DNA of 64,000 nucleotides, taken from NCBI GenBank assembly GCA_028689015.1, contig JAQTXC010000007.1, positions 1 to 64,000 of the forward strand, written 5' to 3'. Shown here one piece after another: positions 9,025 through 17,404 of this stretch. Made by a program: the position numbers and the translations under genes. Under the pieces are notes generated by a model. It was not told the origin of the DNA and ran no database searches. It saw nothing but the letters and a program-made list of their open reading frames with translations. Numbering within the stretch: position 1 is the first letter of the stretch; each line of letters opens with the position of its first letter. This DNA is from Dechloromonas sp. GTDB taxonomy: Bacteria; Pseudomonadota; Gammaproteobacteria; Burkholderiales; Rhodocyclaceae.

Positions 9025-9906
9025 TCAGTGACGGTGATGGCTGAGGACGGCCCGGTAGGCCTCGACCAATTTCGGCATCTGGGTAATCAATTGGCTATCA
9101 GGCGGCACGGCCGGTAGTTGTGCCATGCCGGCGCCCCCTAGCCACAGGCTGACCTCGGCCGGCAACTGACGCCGCAAAGCCATCACCCCGGCCTTGAGCA
9201 GCCGAGGTGAATACACTGGACTGGCGGTGAGTCCAACCGCCGCAACGTTGAAAGCCTGGGCCGCAGCGACAATTTCGTTGGTTGGCAAATCGGCCGGCAA
9301 GCGGATGACGGTGGCCCCCAGTTCGCTCAACACCGCCGCTGCCATCGACAAGCCAGCGACATGCAATTCACCGGAGGGTGCCGTCAGCAGAATGCTGCAA
9401 GTTTGCAGCGCCGGTCGTGGCTGCGCGTAACGAATGACTAGACATTGTTCGAGCAGCGATGAAAAAAGGTGCTCGGCGAAAACAGGTAACTGGCCACGCC
9501 CCCACAGCACCCCGACTTGACGCGCAAACGGCGCGGCAATGGTTTCGACAAAATCAACCGCATCGCGCTGCGCAGCTTGTGCCTCCAGCCAGCAGCGCAA
9601 ACCGGTAACATCAAGATCCCGCAGGGAATCCACGCCCGGCATCAACACATCGGTCACGCGGGCCGATGTCATCGGTTCTGCGCTCGGCCGCTCGCCTACA
9701 AAGGCCTTGATCACCGCGCCCGGACGCGCCCCAGCCGCCAGCTGACGGGCAATTTCATGCAGTGCGGCCAGATCTGCTGGCGAATAGACGCGGTGTCCGG
9801 CGGGCGTGCGTTGCGGCACCGGAAAACCGTAACGCGATTCCCACTTGCGCAAAGTCGAGATATCGATGCCCGTTTGTTGGGCGATAGCGCCAATGGAAAA
9901 CATCAT
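9025..9906 (-). CDS. MerR-family regulator with cobalamin-binding-like domain
   Basis: A 293-residue protein. Residues 1-70 are a MerR winged helix (FSIGAIAQQTGIDISTLRKWESRYGFPVP, then GHRVYSPADL). Residues 80-170 resemble the helical cap and 175-290 the Rossmann-like B12-binding domain of the CarH/LitR group. The segment PSGELHVAGLSMAAAVLSELG contains the ExHxxG pattern in which His ligates cobalt, so light- or B12-responsive control is possible but unproven. The second domain also fits B12-like domains that have lost the cofactor. An inverted repeat GTCCA-N9-TGGAC lies 31 bases before the start and may be its own operator. Confidence 0.88.
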   Translation of the reverse strand: MMFSIGAIAQQTGIDISTLRKWESRYGFPVPQRTPAGHRVYSPADLAALHEIARQLAAGARPGAVIKAFVGERPSAEPMTSARVTDVLMPGVDSLRDLDVTGLRCWLEAQAAQRDAVDFVETIAAPFARQVGVLWGRGQLPVFAEHLFSSLLEQCLVIRYAQPRPALQTCSILLTAPSGELHVAGLSMAAAVLSELGATVIRLPADLPTNEIVAAAQAFNVAAVGLTASPVYSPRLLKAGVMALRRQLPAEVSLWLGGAGMAQLPAVPPDSQLITQMPKLVEAYRAVLSHHRH

Positions 9907-9936
9907 TGCTCCCCTTCCAGGAAAGCCGGCAGTTTA

Positions 9937-9955
9937 GTCCATGTTTACCCTGGAC
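9937..9955. promoter_or_regulatory. Inverted repeat upstream of the MerR-type gene (possible operator)
   Basis: GTCCATGTTTACCCTGGAC is a 5+9+5 inverted repeat 31-49 bases before the regulator start. MerR-family proteins bind such dyads in the promoter spacer, often autoregulating. The repeat is visible in the sequence; its use as an operator is inference. Confidence 0.4.
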
Positions 9956-9984
9956 AATTGATCCATCTCAAACAAGTTATTACG

Positions 9985-10411
9985 AAAGATATAGGGTGAC
10001 AAGCCTGCCCCCATGCGAGGAACCCCGGATGCGGGACTCCGCCTTGCGGCTTGGGTATTTCCACCCGGCGTACTGCTTGCGGCAATGTAGCCACTGAATT
10101 CACTGAAAACCTCGGGTTATTCGAGGGGCCCACATGCAGATCTCCCCAGGTATTACGCACTCACCTTCACACTTATGCCTTTCGGATTTACGTCGTAGCG
10201 TTCCGTACAAGTTTTGGGCTTTGATAATAAGGACATCTCACCCCGCTACGCTGCCTCATATCCGCTTCCTGTTCGTCAGGCCAGCGCGTTCCCTTCAGCT
10301 TCCTTCAAATTCGCAGTCGCCCGCGACACCCTTGCTGTTCCGTTAACTATTCCCCTTGTCAGGCGTGTACAGAACTTTCACCTCCAAGTAAGTGCGTCCT
10401 ACCGGGCGCAC
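9985..10411 (-). mobile_element. 5' fragment of a group II intron (class C-like), lacking the reverse transcriptase and domain V
   Basis: Read on the minus strand, this gene-free region starts GTGCGCCCGGTAGG, the canonical 5' end of group II introns. It continues with domain I-like elements familiar from bacterial class C introns, such as GCAAGGGTGTCGCGGGCGAC, GAATTTGAAGGAAGC and AACAGGAAGCGGATATGAGGC. The 5' boundary lies right after the hairpin and T-tract of the phaB terminator, which is the preferred insertion context of class C introns. No reverse transcriptase ORF and no domain V hairpin follow; the similarity fades by about 9985, near the MerR promoter. I therefore call it a 3'-truncated remnant. 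The exact 3' limit is uncertain. Confidence 0.72.
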
Positions 10412-10412
10412 C

Positions 10413-10440
10413 AAAAAAACAGGCGCCCGGAGGCGCCTGT
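10413..10440 (-). terminator. Rho-independent terminator of the pha operon
   Basis: On the minus strand ACAGGCGCC-TCCG-GGCGCCTGT forms a 9-base-pair GC-rich hairpin followed by a run of T (A7 at 10413-10419 on the plus strand). It lies about 20 bases after the stop of the last phaB gene. The group II intron fragment begins one to two bases past the T-tract. Confidence 0.9.
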
Positions 10441-10459
10441 CAGTGCTGCAGTGCAGAAA

Positions 10460-11203
10460 TTACTGGTAGTACAAGCCGCCGTTGATGTTCATCGTGGCAC
10501 CGGTCATGAAGCCAGCCAGCTCGGAAGCCAGGTAAGCGCAGGCGCCACCGATTTCTTCCGGCTTGGCCAGACGCTTCATCGGCACGGAGGCAACGATGGT
10601 TTCCAGCACTTCCGGCTTGATCGCCATAACCATCTTGGTGGCCACGTAGCCCGGGCAGATGGCGTTGACGGTGACGCCCTTGGCGGCCAGTTCGGCAGCC
10701 AATGCCTTGGAGAAGCCAATCACACCCGCCTTGGCAGCGGAGTAGTTGGTCTGGCCAGCCTGACCCTTGACGCCGTTAACGGAAGAGATGTTGATGATGC
10801 GACCCCAGCCGCGCTCGGCCATCTTGGCGGAGACTTGCTTGGTCATGTTGAACAGCGAAGTCAGGTTGGTGGCGATCACTGCGTCCCAACCGTCTTTTTC
10901 CATCTTGGCGAACATGCGGTCACGGGTGATGCCGGCATTGTTCACGAGGATGTCGACCTGACCGCAAGCGGCTTCGGCTTCGGCAACCATCTTCTGGCAA
11001 TCTTCCAGCGAAGAAACGTCACCAGCCACACAGACGAAATCATTGAAGCCGGCTTCAGCCATTTCAGCCAGCCAGGCATCCTTGTTATCGAATTGCGGGT
11101 GATAGGAAGCAACTACCTTGTGACCGGCCTTGGCCAATTCCTGGCAAATGGCGGTACCCAGACCACCCATGGCACCGGTAACGAGAGCAACACGTTGCGT
11201 CAT
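10460..11203 (-). CDS. phaB: Acetoacetyl-CoA reductase (second copy)
   Basis: A 247-residue short-chain dehydrogenase of the FabG/PhaB type that reduces acetoacetyl-CoA to (R)-3-hydroxybutyryl-CoA with NADPH for polyhydroxybutyrate synthesis. It has the Rossmann motif TGAMGGLG near residue 9, NNAGITRD near 88, the catalytic Ser in NISSVNG and YSAAK. It ends in the typical GATMNINGGLYYQ. It is the third gene of phaC-phaB-phaB on the minus strand, about 45 bases after the first phaB, and precedes a strong terminator. It closely resembles its neighbour, so a tandem duplication is likely. Confidence 0.93.
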   Translation of the reverse strand: MTQRVALVTGAMGGLGTAICQELAKAGHKVVASYHPQFDNKDAWLAEMAEAGFNDFVCVAGDVSSLEDCQKMVAEAEAACGQVDILVNNAGITRDRMFAKMEKDGWDAVIATNLTSLFNMTKQVSAKMAERGWGRIINISSVNGVKGQAGQTNYSAAKAGVIGFSKALAAELAAKGVTVNAICPGYVATKMVMAIKPEVLETIVASVPMKRLAKPEEIGGACAYLASELAGFMTGATMNINGGLYYQ

Positions 11204-11247
11204 AACTTTTCCTTCCTTGTTGATAAAGCGGGGTTGAAAAACGCCGG

Positions 11248-11988
11248 TCAGAACATGTGCTGACCGCCGTTGATGGAGATGTTGGCACCAGTCACGAATG
11301 CTGCCTCATCCGAGGCAAGATAAGCAACCAGACCAGCGATTTCTTCCGGTTTGCCCAGGCGATTGACTGGAATCTGCGGCAGAATTTTTGAATCGAGAAT
11401 TTCCTGCGGAATGGCAGTGACCATCTTGGTGCCGATATAGCCCGGCGAAATGGTGTTGACCGTAACGCCCTGCTTAGCCACTTCCAGCGCCAGCGCCTTG
11501 GTAAAGCCATGCATGCCGGCCTTGGCGGCCGAATAATTGGTTTGACCAAAAGCTCCCTTTTGGCCATTGACCGAGGAAACGTTGATGACACGACCCCACT
11601 TGCGTTCCAGCATGCCATCCATGACCTGCTTGGTCATGTTGAACACGGAGTCGAGATTGGTCCGCATCACCGCATCCCAGTCGCCCTTGGTCATCTTCTT
11701 GAAAGTCATGTCGCGGGTAATGCCGGCGTTGTTGACCAGCACGTCCACCGGACCGACATCGGCAGTCACGGCCGCCACGCAGGCCTTGGCCGACTCGAAA
11801 TCGGTGACATCACAGGGATAGGCCATGAAGCCATAGCCCATGTTATGCATGCTGGTCAGCCAGGCATCGACCTTGCTGTTGCCGGGTGAATGCGTCGTCA
11901 CCACTTTGTAGCCCAGCGCCGCCATCTTGATGCAAATGGCCTCACCCAGACCGCCCATACCACCGGTAATCAATGCAACTCTTGACAT
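11248..11988 (-). CDS. phaB: Acetoacetyl-CoA reductase (first copy)
   Basis: A 246-residue PhaB-type reductase: TGGMGGLG nucleotide motif, NNAGITRDMTFKKM, NVSSVNGQKGAFGQTNYSAAKAG and ending ANISINGGQHMF. The ORF track starts at 12141, but that adds 51 residues lying inside phaC. The ATG at 11986-11988 begins MSRVALITGG and has GAGGAGACAAGG just upstream, so I use it. The CDS follows phaC by about 20 bases. The motifs FKKMTKGDWDAV and TNYSAAKAG match PhaB rather than fatty-acid FabG. Confidence 0.94.
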   Translation of the reverse strand: MSRVALITGGMGGLGEAICIKMAALGYKVVTTHSPGNSKVDAWLTSMHNMGYGFMAYPCDVTDFESAKACVAAVTADVGPVDVLVNNAGITRDMTFKKMTKGDWDAVMRTNLDSVFNMTKQVMDGMLERKWGRVINVSSVNGQKGAFGQTNYSAAKAGMHGFTKALALEVAKQGVTVNTISPGYIGTKMVTAIPQEILDSKILPQIPVNRLGKPEEIAGLVAYLASDEAAFVTGANISINGGQHMF

Positions 11989-12008
11989 CCTTGTCTCCTC
12001 GGGAAGTA

Positions 12009-13739
12009 TCAGACCGCGCGTTCCTTGACATAACGACCGGGCGCCGGTTCGATCGGCTTGTATTGGGTATTCCCGGGTTTGCGCGGTGCCCGCTGTTCTC
12101 CTGACAACGGCTGCAGCCAGGCGGACCAATCGGCCCACCAACTGCCTTTTTTCTCCTCGGCTGCGGTCAACCAGGCTGCAGCGTCATTTTTCACATCCTC
12201 ATTGATCCAGTAACTGCGCTTGTTTTTGCTGACCGGGTTGATCACCCCGGCAATATGTCCGGAAGCGCCCAGAACAAAACGAATGGGACCGCCCAGAATG
12301 CGCGTACTTTCATAGGCCGACTGCCAGGGGACAATGTGATCCTCGCGCGTCGCCAGCAGATAGACCGGCATGTCGAGCTGACCCAGGTCGACCTGGACAC
12401 CGCACATGCCGAGTTCGCCCGGCACACGCAGCTTGTTTTCCAGATACATATGGCGCATGTACCAGCAGGCAAATTTGCCCGGCAGATTGGTCGAATCCGA
12501 ATTCCAGTACAGCAGATCGAAAGCCTGCGGCTTCTGCCCCTTCAGGTAATTGTTCTGGACATAATTCCAGACCAGATCGTTAGCCCGCAGGAAGGAAAAG
12601 GTATTCTGCAGATCACGTGCCGGCAGCAAGCCGCCCTGGCCAATTGTCGCTTCACGGGCAGCCACCCCCTGCTCGTCGATGAACAGACCAATTTCGCCCG
12701 TATCAGAGAAATCAAGCAGCGTGGTCAACAAGGTCAGCGAAGCCACCGGGTCTTCACCACGCGCCTTGAGCACGGCCAGTGCCGACGTCAGGATGGTGCC
12801 ACCCACGCAGAACCCCAGGGCGTTGACCTGTTTGACCTTGGTGATCTCACGGACAATACCCAAGGCAGCGATCGGTCCGTGTTCAAGGTAATCATCCCAG
12901 CCCAGCCCGCCTTGCGCTTCGCTCGGATTACGCCAGGAAACCAGAAAAACGGTGTTGCCCTGCTCGACCATGTAGCGGATCAGGGAGTTTTCCGGCTGCA
13001 AATCCATGATGTAGAACTTGTTGATGCACGGCGGCACCACCAGCAAGGGGCGCGTCGCCACTTTTGCGGTCAACGGCGCGTACTGGATCAATTGCATCAC
13101 ATCGTTTTCAAATACGACGGCGCCTTCGCTATTTGCAATATTCTTGCCAACCTCGAACACCGATTCGTCAGTCATCGAAATCCGGCCCTGCTCGAAATCC
13201 TTGAGCAGGTTGTTGATGCCGTCGGTAATGCTCTGACCTTGCGTATCAAGTGCCCGCTGGATGAACTCCGGATTAGTCGCTGCAAAATTGGTGGGGGCCA
13301 GGGCATCGCTCAACTGACGCGCCAGGAAACGCATTTTGTCGCGTGCCTTATCGTCCGATGCAGGCAGAACTTCGACCATATCCTTCAGATAGCGCACGTT
13401 GAGCAGGTAGGCCTGGTGCAGATAATCGTAAATCGGACTATCCCGCCATTCTGGCGCGGCAAAGCGACGATCACCCGGCTCCGGCGCTACGCTGAAGACT
13501 TGGGCCTCTCCCTTTTGCTTGGCCAGCATCGCCTGCCACAAAGACATTTGCTGATCAGAAAATCTTTTCTGCAGCGCCGTCAGCGCTTGCGGATCAGTCA
13601 CGGGTGGCAAGGACTGGCCACTGGCCGCCGCTGCCTGCCCCCACTGCGCCATAAACTGCTGCATCATGCCTTGCCCCGCCTGCATGAATTGCATCGCAGA
13701 ACCCAGGAAAGCGTCGTTATTGTTCGATCCTTGCGCCAT
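12009..13739 (-). CDS. phaC: Class I poly(3-hydroxyalkanoate) synthase
   Basis: A 576-residue PhaC that polymerises (R)-3-hydroxybutyryl-CoA at granule surfaces. The lipase-like box is GFCVGGT (catalytic Cys). The later catalytic Asp and His lie in ATREDHIVPWQSAY and GASGHIAGVINPV. The Met/Gln-rich N-terminus FMQAGQGMMQQFMAQWGQ is typical. The ORF track begins at 13826, but a sigma70-like promoter lies between that codon and the ATG at 13737-13739, so the internal start MAQGSNNNDAFLG is preferred. It is first in the pha operon and divergent from a small membrane protein gene. Confidence 0.95.
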   Translation of the reverse strand: MAQGSNNNDAFLGSAMQFMQAGQGMMQQFMAQWGQAAAASGQSLPPVTDPQALTALQKRFSDQQMSLWQAMLAKQKGEAQVFSVAPEPGDRRFAAPEWRDSPIYDYLHQAYLLNVRYLKDMVEVLPASDDKARDKMRFLARQLSDALAPTNFAATNPEFIQRALDTQGQSITDGINNLLKDFEQGRISMTDESVFEVGKNIANSEGAVVFENDVMQLIQYAPLTAKVATRPLLVVPPCINKFYIMDLQPENSLIRYMVEQGNTVFLVSWRNPSEAQGGLGWDDYLEHGPIAALGIVREITKVKQVNALGFCVGGTILTSALAVLKARGEDPVASLTLLTTLLDFSDTGEIGLFIDEQGVAAREATIGQGGLLPARDLQNTFSFLRANDLVWNYVQNNYLKGQKPQAFDLLYWNSDSTNLPGKFACWYMRHMYLENKLRVPGELGMCGVQVDLGQLDMPVYLLATREDHIVPWQSAYESTRILGGPIRFVLGASGHIAGVINPVSKNKRSYWINEDVKNDAAAWLTAAEEKKGSWWADWSAWLQPLSGEQRAPRKPGNTQYKPIEPAPGRYVKERAV

Positions 13740-13782
13740 GTGAGGTCTTGTCTCGCTATTTGTTGGGGGCTGGAGCTTTTGG

Positions 13783-13811
13783 ATTCTGCATACCGACTCC
13801 GGGGCTGTCAA
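13783..13811 (-). promoter_or_regulatory. Sigma70-like promoter of phaC
   Basis: Minus strand TTGACA (perfect -35), a 17-base spacer and CAGAAT (4 of 6 to -10), ending 44 bases before the preferred phaC start. Its position argues against the longer ORF start at 13826. Confidence 0.55.
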
Positions 13812-13857
13812 TGCATTTGCATGCATAATGACCCGCCCAAAACCTCAGTGTGCACGC

Positions 13858-14088
13858 ATGTACATCATCGCCATCGGCTGGCTTTACGTCACTTTACTGG
13901 TTGCTGCCACCGAGCCAAGCGTCGTGGCCGGCATCATTTCTTTTCTTTTTTACGGCTTGCTACCGTGCAGCTTGCTGCTCTGGATCAGCGGCAGCAAGCT
14001 GCGCCGCCAACGGCGGCGTCACCTGGAATCAATGGCCGACCAAGCTTCCCATCAGGGCGATGGTCAACACGCCAAAACCGATCAGTGA
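13858..14088 (+). CDS. Small conserved membrane protein
   Basis: A 76-residue protein starting MYIIAIGWLYVTLLVAATEPSVVAG, with two membrane segments (about 2-18 and 24-48) and a basic tail SKLRRQRRRH. Such short proteins are common in betaproteobacteria; the function is unknown. The track starts at 13828, but the ATG at 13858 begins directly at the first membrane span. The last 60 bases overlap, tail to tail, the end of the ZIP transporter on the other strand. Confidence 0.7.
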   Translation: MYIIAIGWLYVTLLVAATEPSVVAGIISFLFYGLLPCSLLLWISGSKLRRQRRRHLESMADQASHQGDGQHAKTDQ

Positions 14089-14796
14089 CACCTGCTGCAC
14101 GGTTTCCTTGAGCGCCGTGCGCTTGTGCAGACCAGGAATCAGATCAGCCACCGCAACGTAGATCATCGAAGCGGCCGCCAAGGCAAGCAAGGATGGAATC
14201 CAGGCGGTCAATTCCGACAAGGCAAAATAAGCCAGCATGGCCCCGGCCAGAGTCGCCAGGCTGGACAACAGGTTGAAGACCAGCGCCTTGAAGCGGCTAT
14301 AGCCCGAGTGCAGCAAAATCAGATAGTCGCCAAGCTCCTGCGGGATTTCGTGGGCGATGATGGCCAGGGCGGTGACTATGCCCAGATTGGTATCTTCAAT
14401 GAAGGCTGCTGCAATCAGGATGCCATCGACAAAGTTGTGGAAGGTGTCGCCCACCAGAATGAGCAGACCGGAGCGTCCGTGGTCGTGGGCCGGCGCATGT
14501 GCGTCGTGCGCTTCGCAGTGATCATGGTGGCAATGGCGCCACAGCACCAGCTTTTCCAGCACGAAGAAGGCCAGGATGCCACCCAGCACGGTCGCCGCCA
14601 TTTCATGCGGATCGGCTGTTTCAAAGGCATGCGGCAAGATTTCAAGAAAGGCTGCGCCCAGCAAGGCCCCGATGGCATAGGAAATCAGCATGCCGACCCG
14701 GTGTGCCCCCACAGAAACGCTGAGGGCAGCCGCCGCCAGCACGCTGAGCAAGCCGCCAGCCAGCGAAACGACGATGATCCAGTTCAGGGTGCTCAC
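14029..14796 (-). CDS. ZIP family divalent metal transporter
   Basis: A 255-residue inner-membrane protein with about eight spans. Signature segments are SVGAHRVGMLISYAIGALLGAAFLEILPHAFE and the metal-site helix AIIAHEIPQELGDYLILLHSGYSR, corresponding to the HEIPHELGD motif of ZupT/GufA-type zinc importers. The loop HCHHDHCEAHDAHAPAHDHG is a His-rich metal-binding segment between helices 3 and 4. The substrate is probably zinc or another divalent cation. Its 3' end overlaps the small membrane protein gene. Confidence 0.9.
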   Translation of the reverse strand: MSTLNWIIVVSLAGGLLSVLAAAALSVSVGAHRVGMLISYAIGALLGAAFLEILPHAFETADPHEMAATVLGGILAFFVLEKLVLWRHCHHDHCEAHDAHAPAHDHGRSGLLILVGDTFHNFVDGILIAAAFIEDTNLGIVTALAIIAHEIPQELGDYLILLHSGYSRFKALVFNLLSSLATLAGAMLAYFALSELTAWIPSLLALAAASMIYVAVADLIPGLHKRTALKETVQQVSLIGFGVLTIALMGSLVGH

Positions 14797-14826
14797 AACA
14801 GGTCGCCTACGGAGGAAAGCCGCGGA

Positions 14827-15567
14827 TTATACGCCGCTGGCCGGGGCCAGCCAGACCAGTGTCGCCATGCGTCCGGTCACCCCATCGCGCCGATAGGAAA
14901 AATAATGTTCCGGGGCGTTGACCGTGCACTGCTCGCCGCCATAAATCGCCAGAACCCCGTGCGCCTGCAGCCGTTGCCGCGCCAACTGGGGCAGATCCGC
15001 CAGCCACTTGTCAGCGCGGGTGGCGACAAAAGCGCGGACGGCCGTCGCGTCGTGGTCGACAAAAGCCGCCCGAACCTCGTCGCCGACCTCAAAAGCACTC
15101 GGACCAATCGCCGGCCCCAGCCAGGCCAGCAACTCACCGGGTGGGCAGGCCATGGCCGCAATGCAGGTCTCGACCACCCCGGCCAGCAAACCTCGCCAGC
15201 CGGCATGGACGGCTGCCACCACCTGACCGGCACGGTCACACAGAAGAATGGGCAGGCAATCGGCCGTCATGACCGCGCAGACCACCCCCGGCTGGCGGGT
15301 ATAAGCGGCATCAGCCACCGGCGTTTTTTCGCAATCCGCCGCGTCGACCGCGCGCGTGCCGTGCACCTGCTGCAGCCAGATAGGCGCGGCCGGCAGATGT
15401 GCCGCAAGCAGCGCCCGATTGGCCGCCACCCGCGCTGGCGCATCGCCCACATGATCACCCAGATTGAAACTTGCCCACGGCACCGGGCTGACCCCGCCCG
15501 TCCGCACGGTCTGCCAAGCCTGCACGCTGGCCGGCGCCGGCCAGTTCGGGGCAAACAGGTCAGCCAT
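14827..15567 (-). CDS. pgeF: Purine nucleoside phosphorylase / laccase-domain protein YfiH family
   Basis: A 246-residue protein of the YfiH/PgeF (formerly polyphenol oxidase) family. Conserved features are NLGDHVGD near residue 36, WLQQVHGTRAVDA, the Cys of MTADCLPILLCD, VHAGWRGLLAGVVE and LGPAIGP, together forming the zinc site. In E. coli the protein corrects peptidoglycan misincorporation and it has purine nucleoside phosphorylase activity in homologues. Its start overlaps the rluD end by eight bases, the usual rluD-pgeF arrangement of proteobacteria. Confidence 0.93.
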   Translation of the reverse strand: MADLFAPNWPAPASVQAWQTVRTGGVSPVPWASFNLGDHVGDAPARVAANRALLAAHLPAAPIWLQQVHGTRAVDAADCEKTPVADAAYTRQPGVVCAVMTADCLPILLCDRAGQVVAAVHAGWRGLLAGVVETCIAAMACPPGELLAWLGPAIGPSAFEVGDEVRAAFVDHDATAVRAFVATRADKWLADLPQLARQRLQAHGVLAIYGGEQCTVNAPEHYFSYRRDGVTGRMATLVWLAPASGV

Positions 15568-16516
15568 CGCGCAATTGATCGACTAGCTCGCGCATATCGT
15601 CCGGCATCGGCACCTCCCATTGCGCCAGTCGGCCGCTGAGCGGATGCATCAGGGCCAGGCGCGTCGCATGCAGGGCTTGGCGATGGAAGGAGGGAAGTCG
15701 CGGGTCGGTCTTGCCATACACCGGGTCACCCAGTAGCGGGTGACCAATCGATGCCATGTGCACCCGGATCTGATGCGTCCGTCCGGTTTCGAGCGAACAT
15801 TCGATTAGCGAACTATGGGCATATTGCTCAAGGATGCGATACCAGGTCAGTGCAGCTTTGCCGCCACGACTTTCCGGCACGACCGCCATCTTGGTGCGAT
15901 GCACCGGATGGCGACCGATCGGCGAGTCGACGCCGTTATCGCGCCGCACAATGCCGTTGGTCACCGCCAGATACTGCCGCTTCACTGAGCGCGCCTGTAA
16001 CTGACGGACCAGTTGGGTTTGCGCCTCAATTGTTTTTGCCACCACCAGCAGGCCGCTGGTGTCCTTGTCCAGCCGATGGACGATACCGGCCCGCGGCACT
16101 TCGCCAATCCCGGGCACATGGTGCAACAAGGCATTCATCAAGGTGCCATGCCAATTCCCGCTACCCGGATGAACCACCAGCCCGGCCGGTTTGTTGAGCA
16201 CGAGGAGTGCCTCATCCTCAAAAACGATGTCCAGAGGGATATCTTCCGCCTGCTCGGTCATTTGCTGCAGATCGGCCGGCGCATTGACCAGTAGCCGCTC
16301 GCCCCCCAGCACCTTGCGCTTGGGCTCGCTGATCACCACGTCATCAACGGTAATACAGCCGTCGCGTATCCAGGTTTGCAAACGGTTGCGCGAGTGCTGG
16401 GGTAAGAGGTCGGCCAATGCCTGGTCGAGTCGCCGACCGGCCGAGGTATCGGGAACCGTCAGGCGCAACGGTTCGCTTGGGCTATAATCGCCGCAGTTTT
16501 CCAAAGGATCATTCAT
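15560..16516 (-). CDS. rluD: 23S rRNA pseudouridine synthase RluD
   Basis: A 318-residue RluA-family enzyme that makes pseudouridines 1911/1915/1917 of 23S rRNA. It has an N-terminal S4 domain (AGRRLDQALADLLPQHSRNRLQTWI) and the catalytic motif HRLDKDTSGLLVVAKT near residue 150. The family ending ALHATRLALMHPLSGRL is also present. The ORF track starts at 16708 inside bamD. The ATG at 16514-16516 (MNDPLENCGDYSP) is preferred; it shares two bases with the divergent bamD start in CATG, so the two genes have back-to-back starts. Confidence 0.93.
   Translation of the reverse strand: MNDPLENCGDYSPSEPLRLTVPDTSAGRRLDQALADLLPQHSRNRLQTWIRDGCITVDDVVISEPKRKVLGGERLLVNAPADLQQMTEQAEDIPLDIVFEDEALLVLNKPAGLVVHPGSGNWHGTLMNALLHHVPGIGEVPRAGIVHRLDKDTSGLLVVAKTIEAQTQLVRQLQARSVKRQYLAVTNGIVRRDNGVDSPIGRHPVHRTKMAVVPESRGGKAALTWYRILEQYAHSSLIECSLETGRTHQIRVHMASIGHPLLGDPVYGKTDPRLPSFHRQALHATRLALMHPLSGRLAQWEVPMPDDMRELVDQLRDG
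16483..16488 (+). promoter_or_regulatory. -10 element of the bamD promoter
   Basis: A perfect TATAAT, 27 bases before the bamD ATG and inside the 5' coding part of rluD. No convincing -35 is seen at 16-18 bases. An AAGGA ribosome binding site follows at 16504-16508. Confidence 0.45.
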
Positions 16517-17339
16517 GATGCGAAGTTTAGCCGCATTCCGGCCTTTTACCTTCCTCCGCACGTTCTGTGCCCTCATTTTACTGGTCGCCGTCACCGGTTG
16601 CGGCCTGCTACCCGAAGAAAAGGACGAAACCGCCGGTTGGTCGGCCGGTCGCCTATACAGCGAAGCCAAGGATGCCCAAGCCGACGGCGGCTGGGACAAG
16701 GCCGCCAAAATGCTCGAAAAGCTTGAGTCGCGCTACCCCTACGGCCGCTATGCCCAACAAGCCCAGCTTGAACTCGGCTACGTCTACTGGAAAGCCAATG
16801 AATCCGGTTCAGCGCTTGCTGCCTGCGATCGCTTCATTAAACTGCACCCCAATCACCCGTCAGTCGATTACGTTTATTACCTGAAGGGACTGATCAATTT
16901 CAACGAAGATCTCGGCCTGATCGGCTACCTGAGCACGCAGGACCCGACCGAGCGCGACCCCAAGGCAGCACGCGATGCCTTTGATGCCTTCAAGGAGATG
17001 GTCACCCGCTTCCCGAAGAGCAAATACGCGGAAGACGCCAGCCTGCGCATGAATTATCTGGTCAACGCGCTGGCTTCGCTGGAAAATCACGTCGCCCGTT
17101 ACTACTTGAAGCGTGGCGCCTACATCGCCGCCGCCAACCGCGCTCAGGAAGCGATTCGCACCTATCCGCAAGCGCCCGCCATAGAAGAAGCCATGTTCAT
17201 CATGGTCGCTGCTTACGACAAGCTGGGTATGACTGACCTACGCGACGATGCCGCCCGTGTCGCCAAAAAGAATTTTCCGAACAGCCGCTACCTGAGCGAA
17301 GGCCTGGAGGAAAAGAAACCCTGGTGGAAGCTCTGGTAA
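16515..17339 (+). CDS. bamD: Outer membrane assembly lipoprotein BamD
   Basis: A 274-residue lipoprotein of the BAM complex that inserts beta-barrel proteins into the outer membrane. The signal peptide ends in the lipobox VTGC (Cys near residue 31). TPR-like repeats follow, with the hallmark segments LESRYPYGRYAQQAQLELGYVYW and PNHPSVDYVYYLKGLINFNED. Length and order fit ComL/BamD. Two in-frame ATGs (16515, 16518) compete. A terminator lies 20 bases past the stop. Confidence 0.96.
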   Translation: MMRSLAAFRPFTFLRTFCALILLVAVTGCGLLPEEKDETAGWSAGRLYSEAKDAQADGGWDKAAKMLEKLESRYPYGRYAQQAQLELGYVYWKANESGSALAACDRFIKLHPNHPSVDYVYYLKGLINFNEDLGLIGYLSTQDPTERDPKAARDAFDAFKEMVTRFPKSKYAEDASLRMNYLVNALASLENHVARYYLKRGAYIAAANRAQEAIRTYPQAPAIEEAMFIMVAAYDKLGMTDLRDDAARVAKKNFPNSRYLSEGLEEKKPWWKLW

Positions 17340-17358
17340 GCCCAGAGCAGCCCCGACC

Positions 17359-17384
17359 GCCCGTCCTGCGCGACGGGCTTTTTC
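17359..17384 (+). terminator. Rho-independent terminator of bamD
   Basis: GCCCGTC-CTGCGC-GACGGGC followed by TTTTTC. It also separates bamD from the convergent kinase gene. Confidence 0.85.
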
Positions 17385-17404
17385 TTGCCCAGCGTCACAG
17401 CGCC

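Noticed and set aside
9946-10400. Short ORFs reading through the intron fragment (9906..10097, 10134..10346, 10214..11263)
   Set aside because: The region is better explained as structured group II intron RNA on the minus strand; the translations have no domain.
12255-14111. 618-residue plus-strand ORF opposite phaC
   Set aside because: Antisense shadow; phaC has its lipase-like box and promoter on the minus strand.
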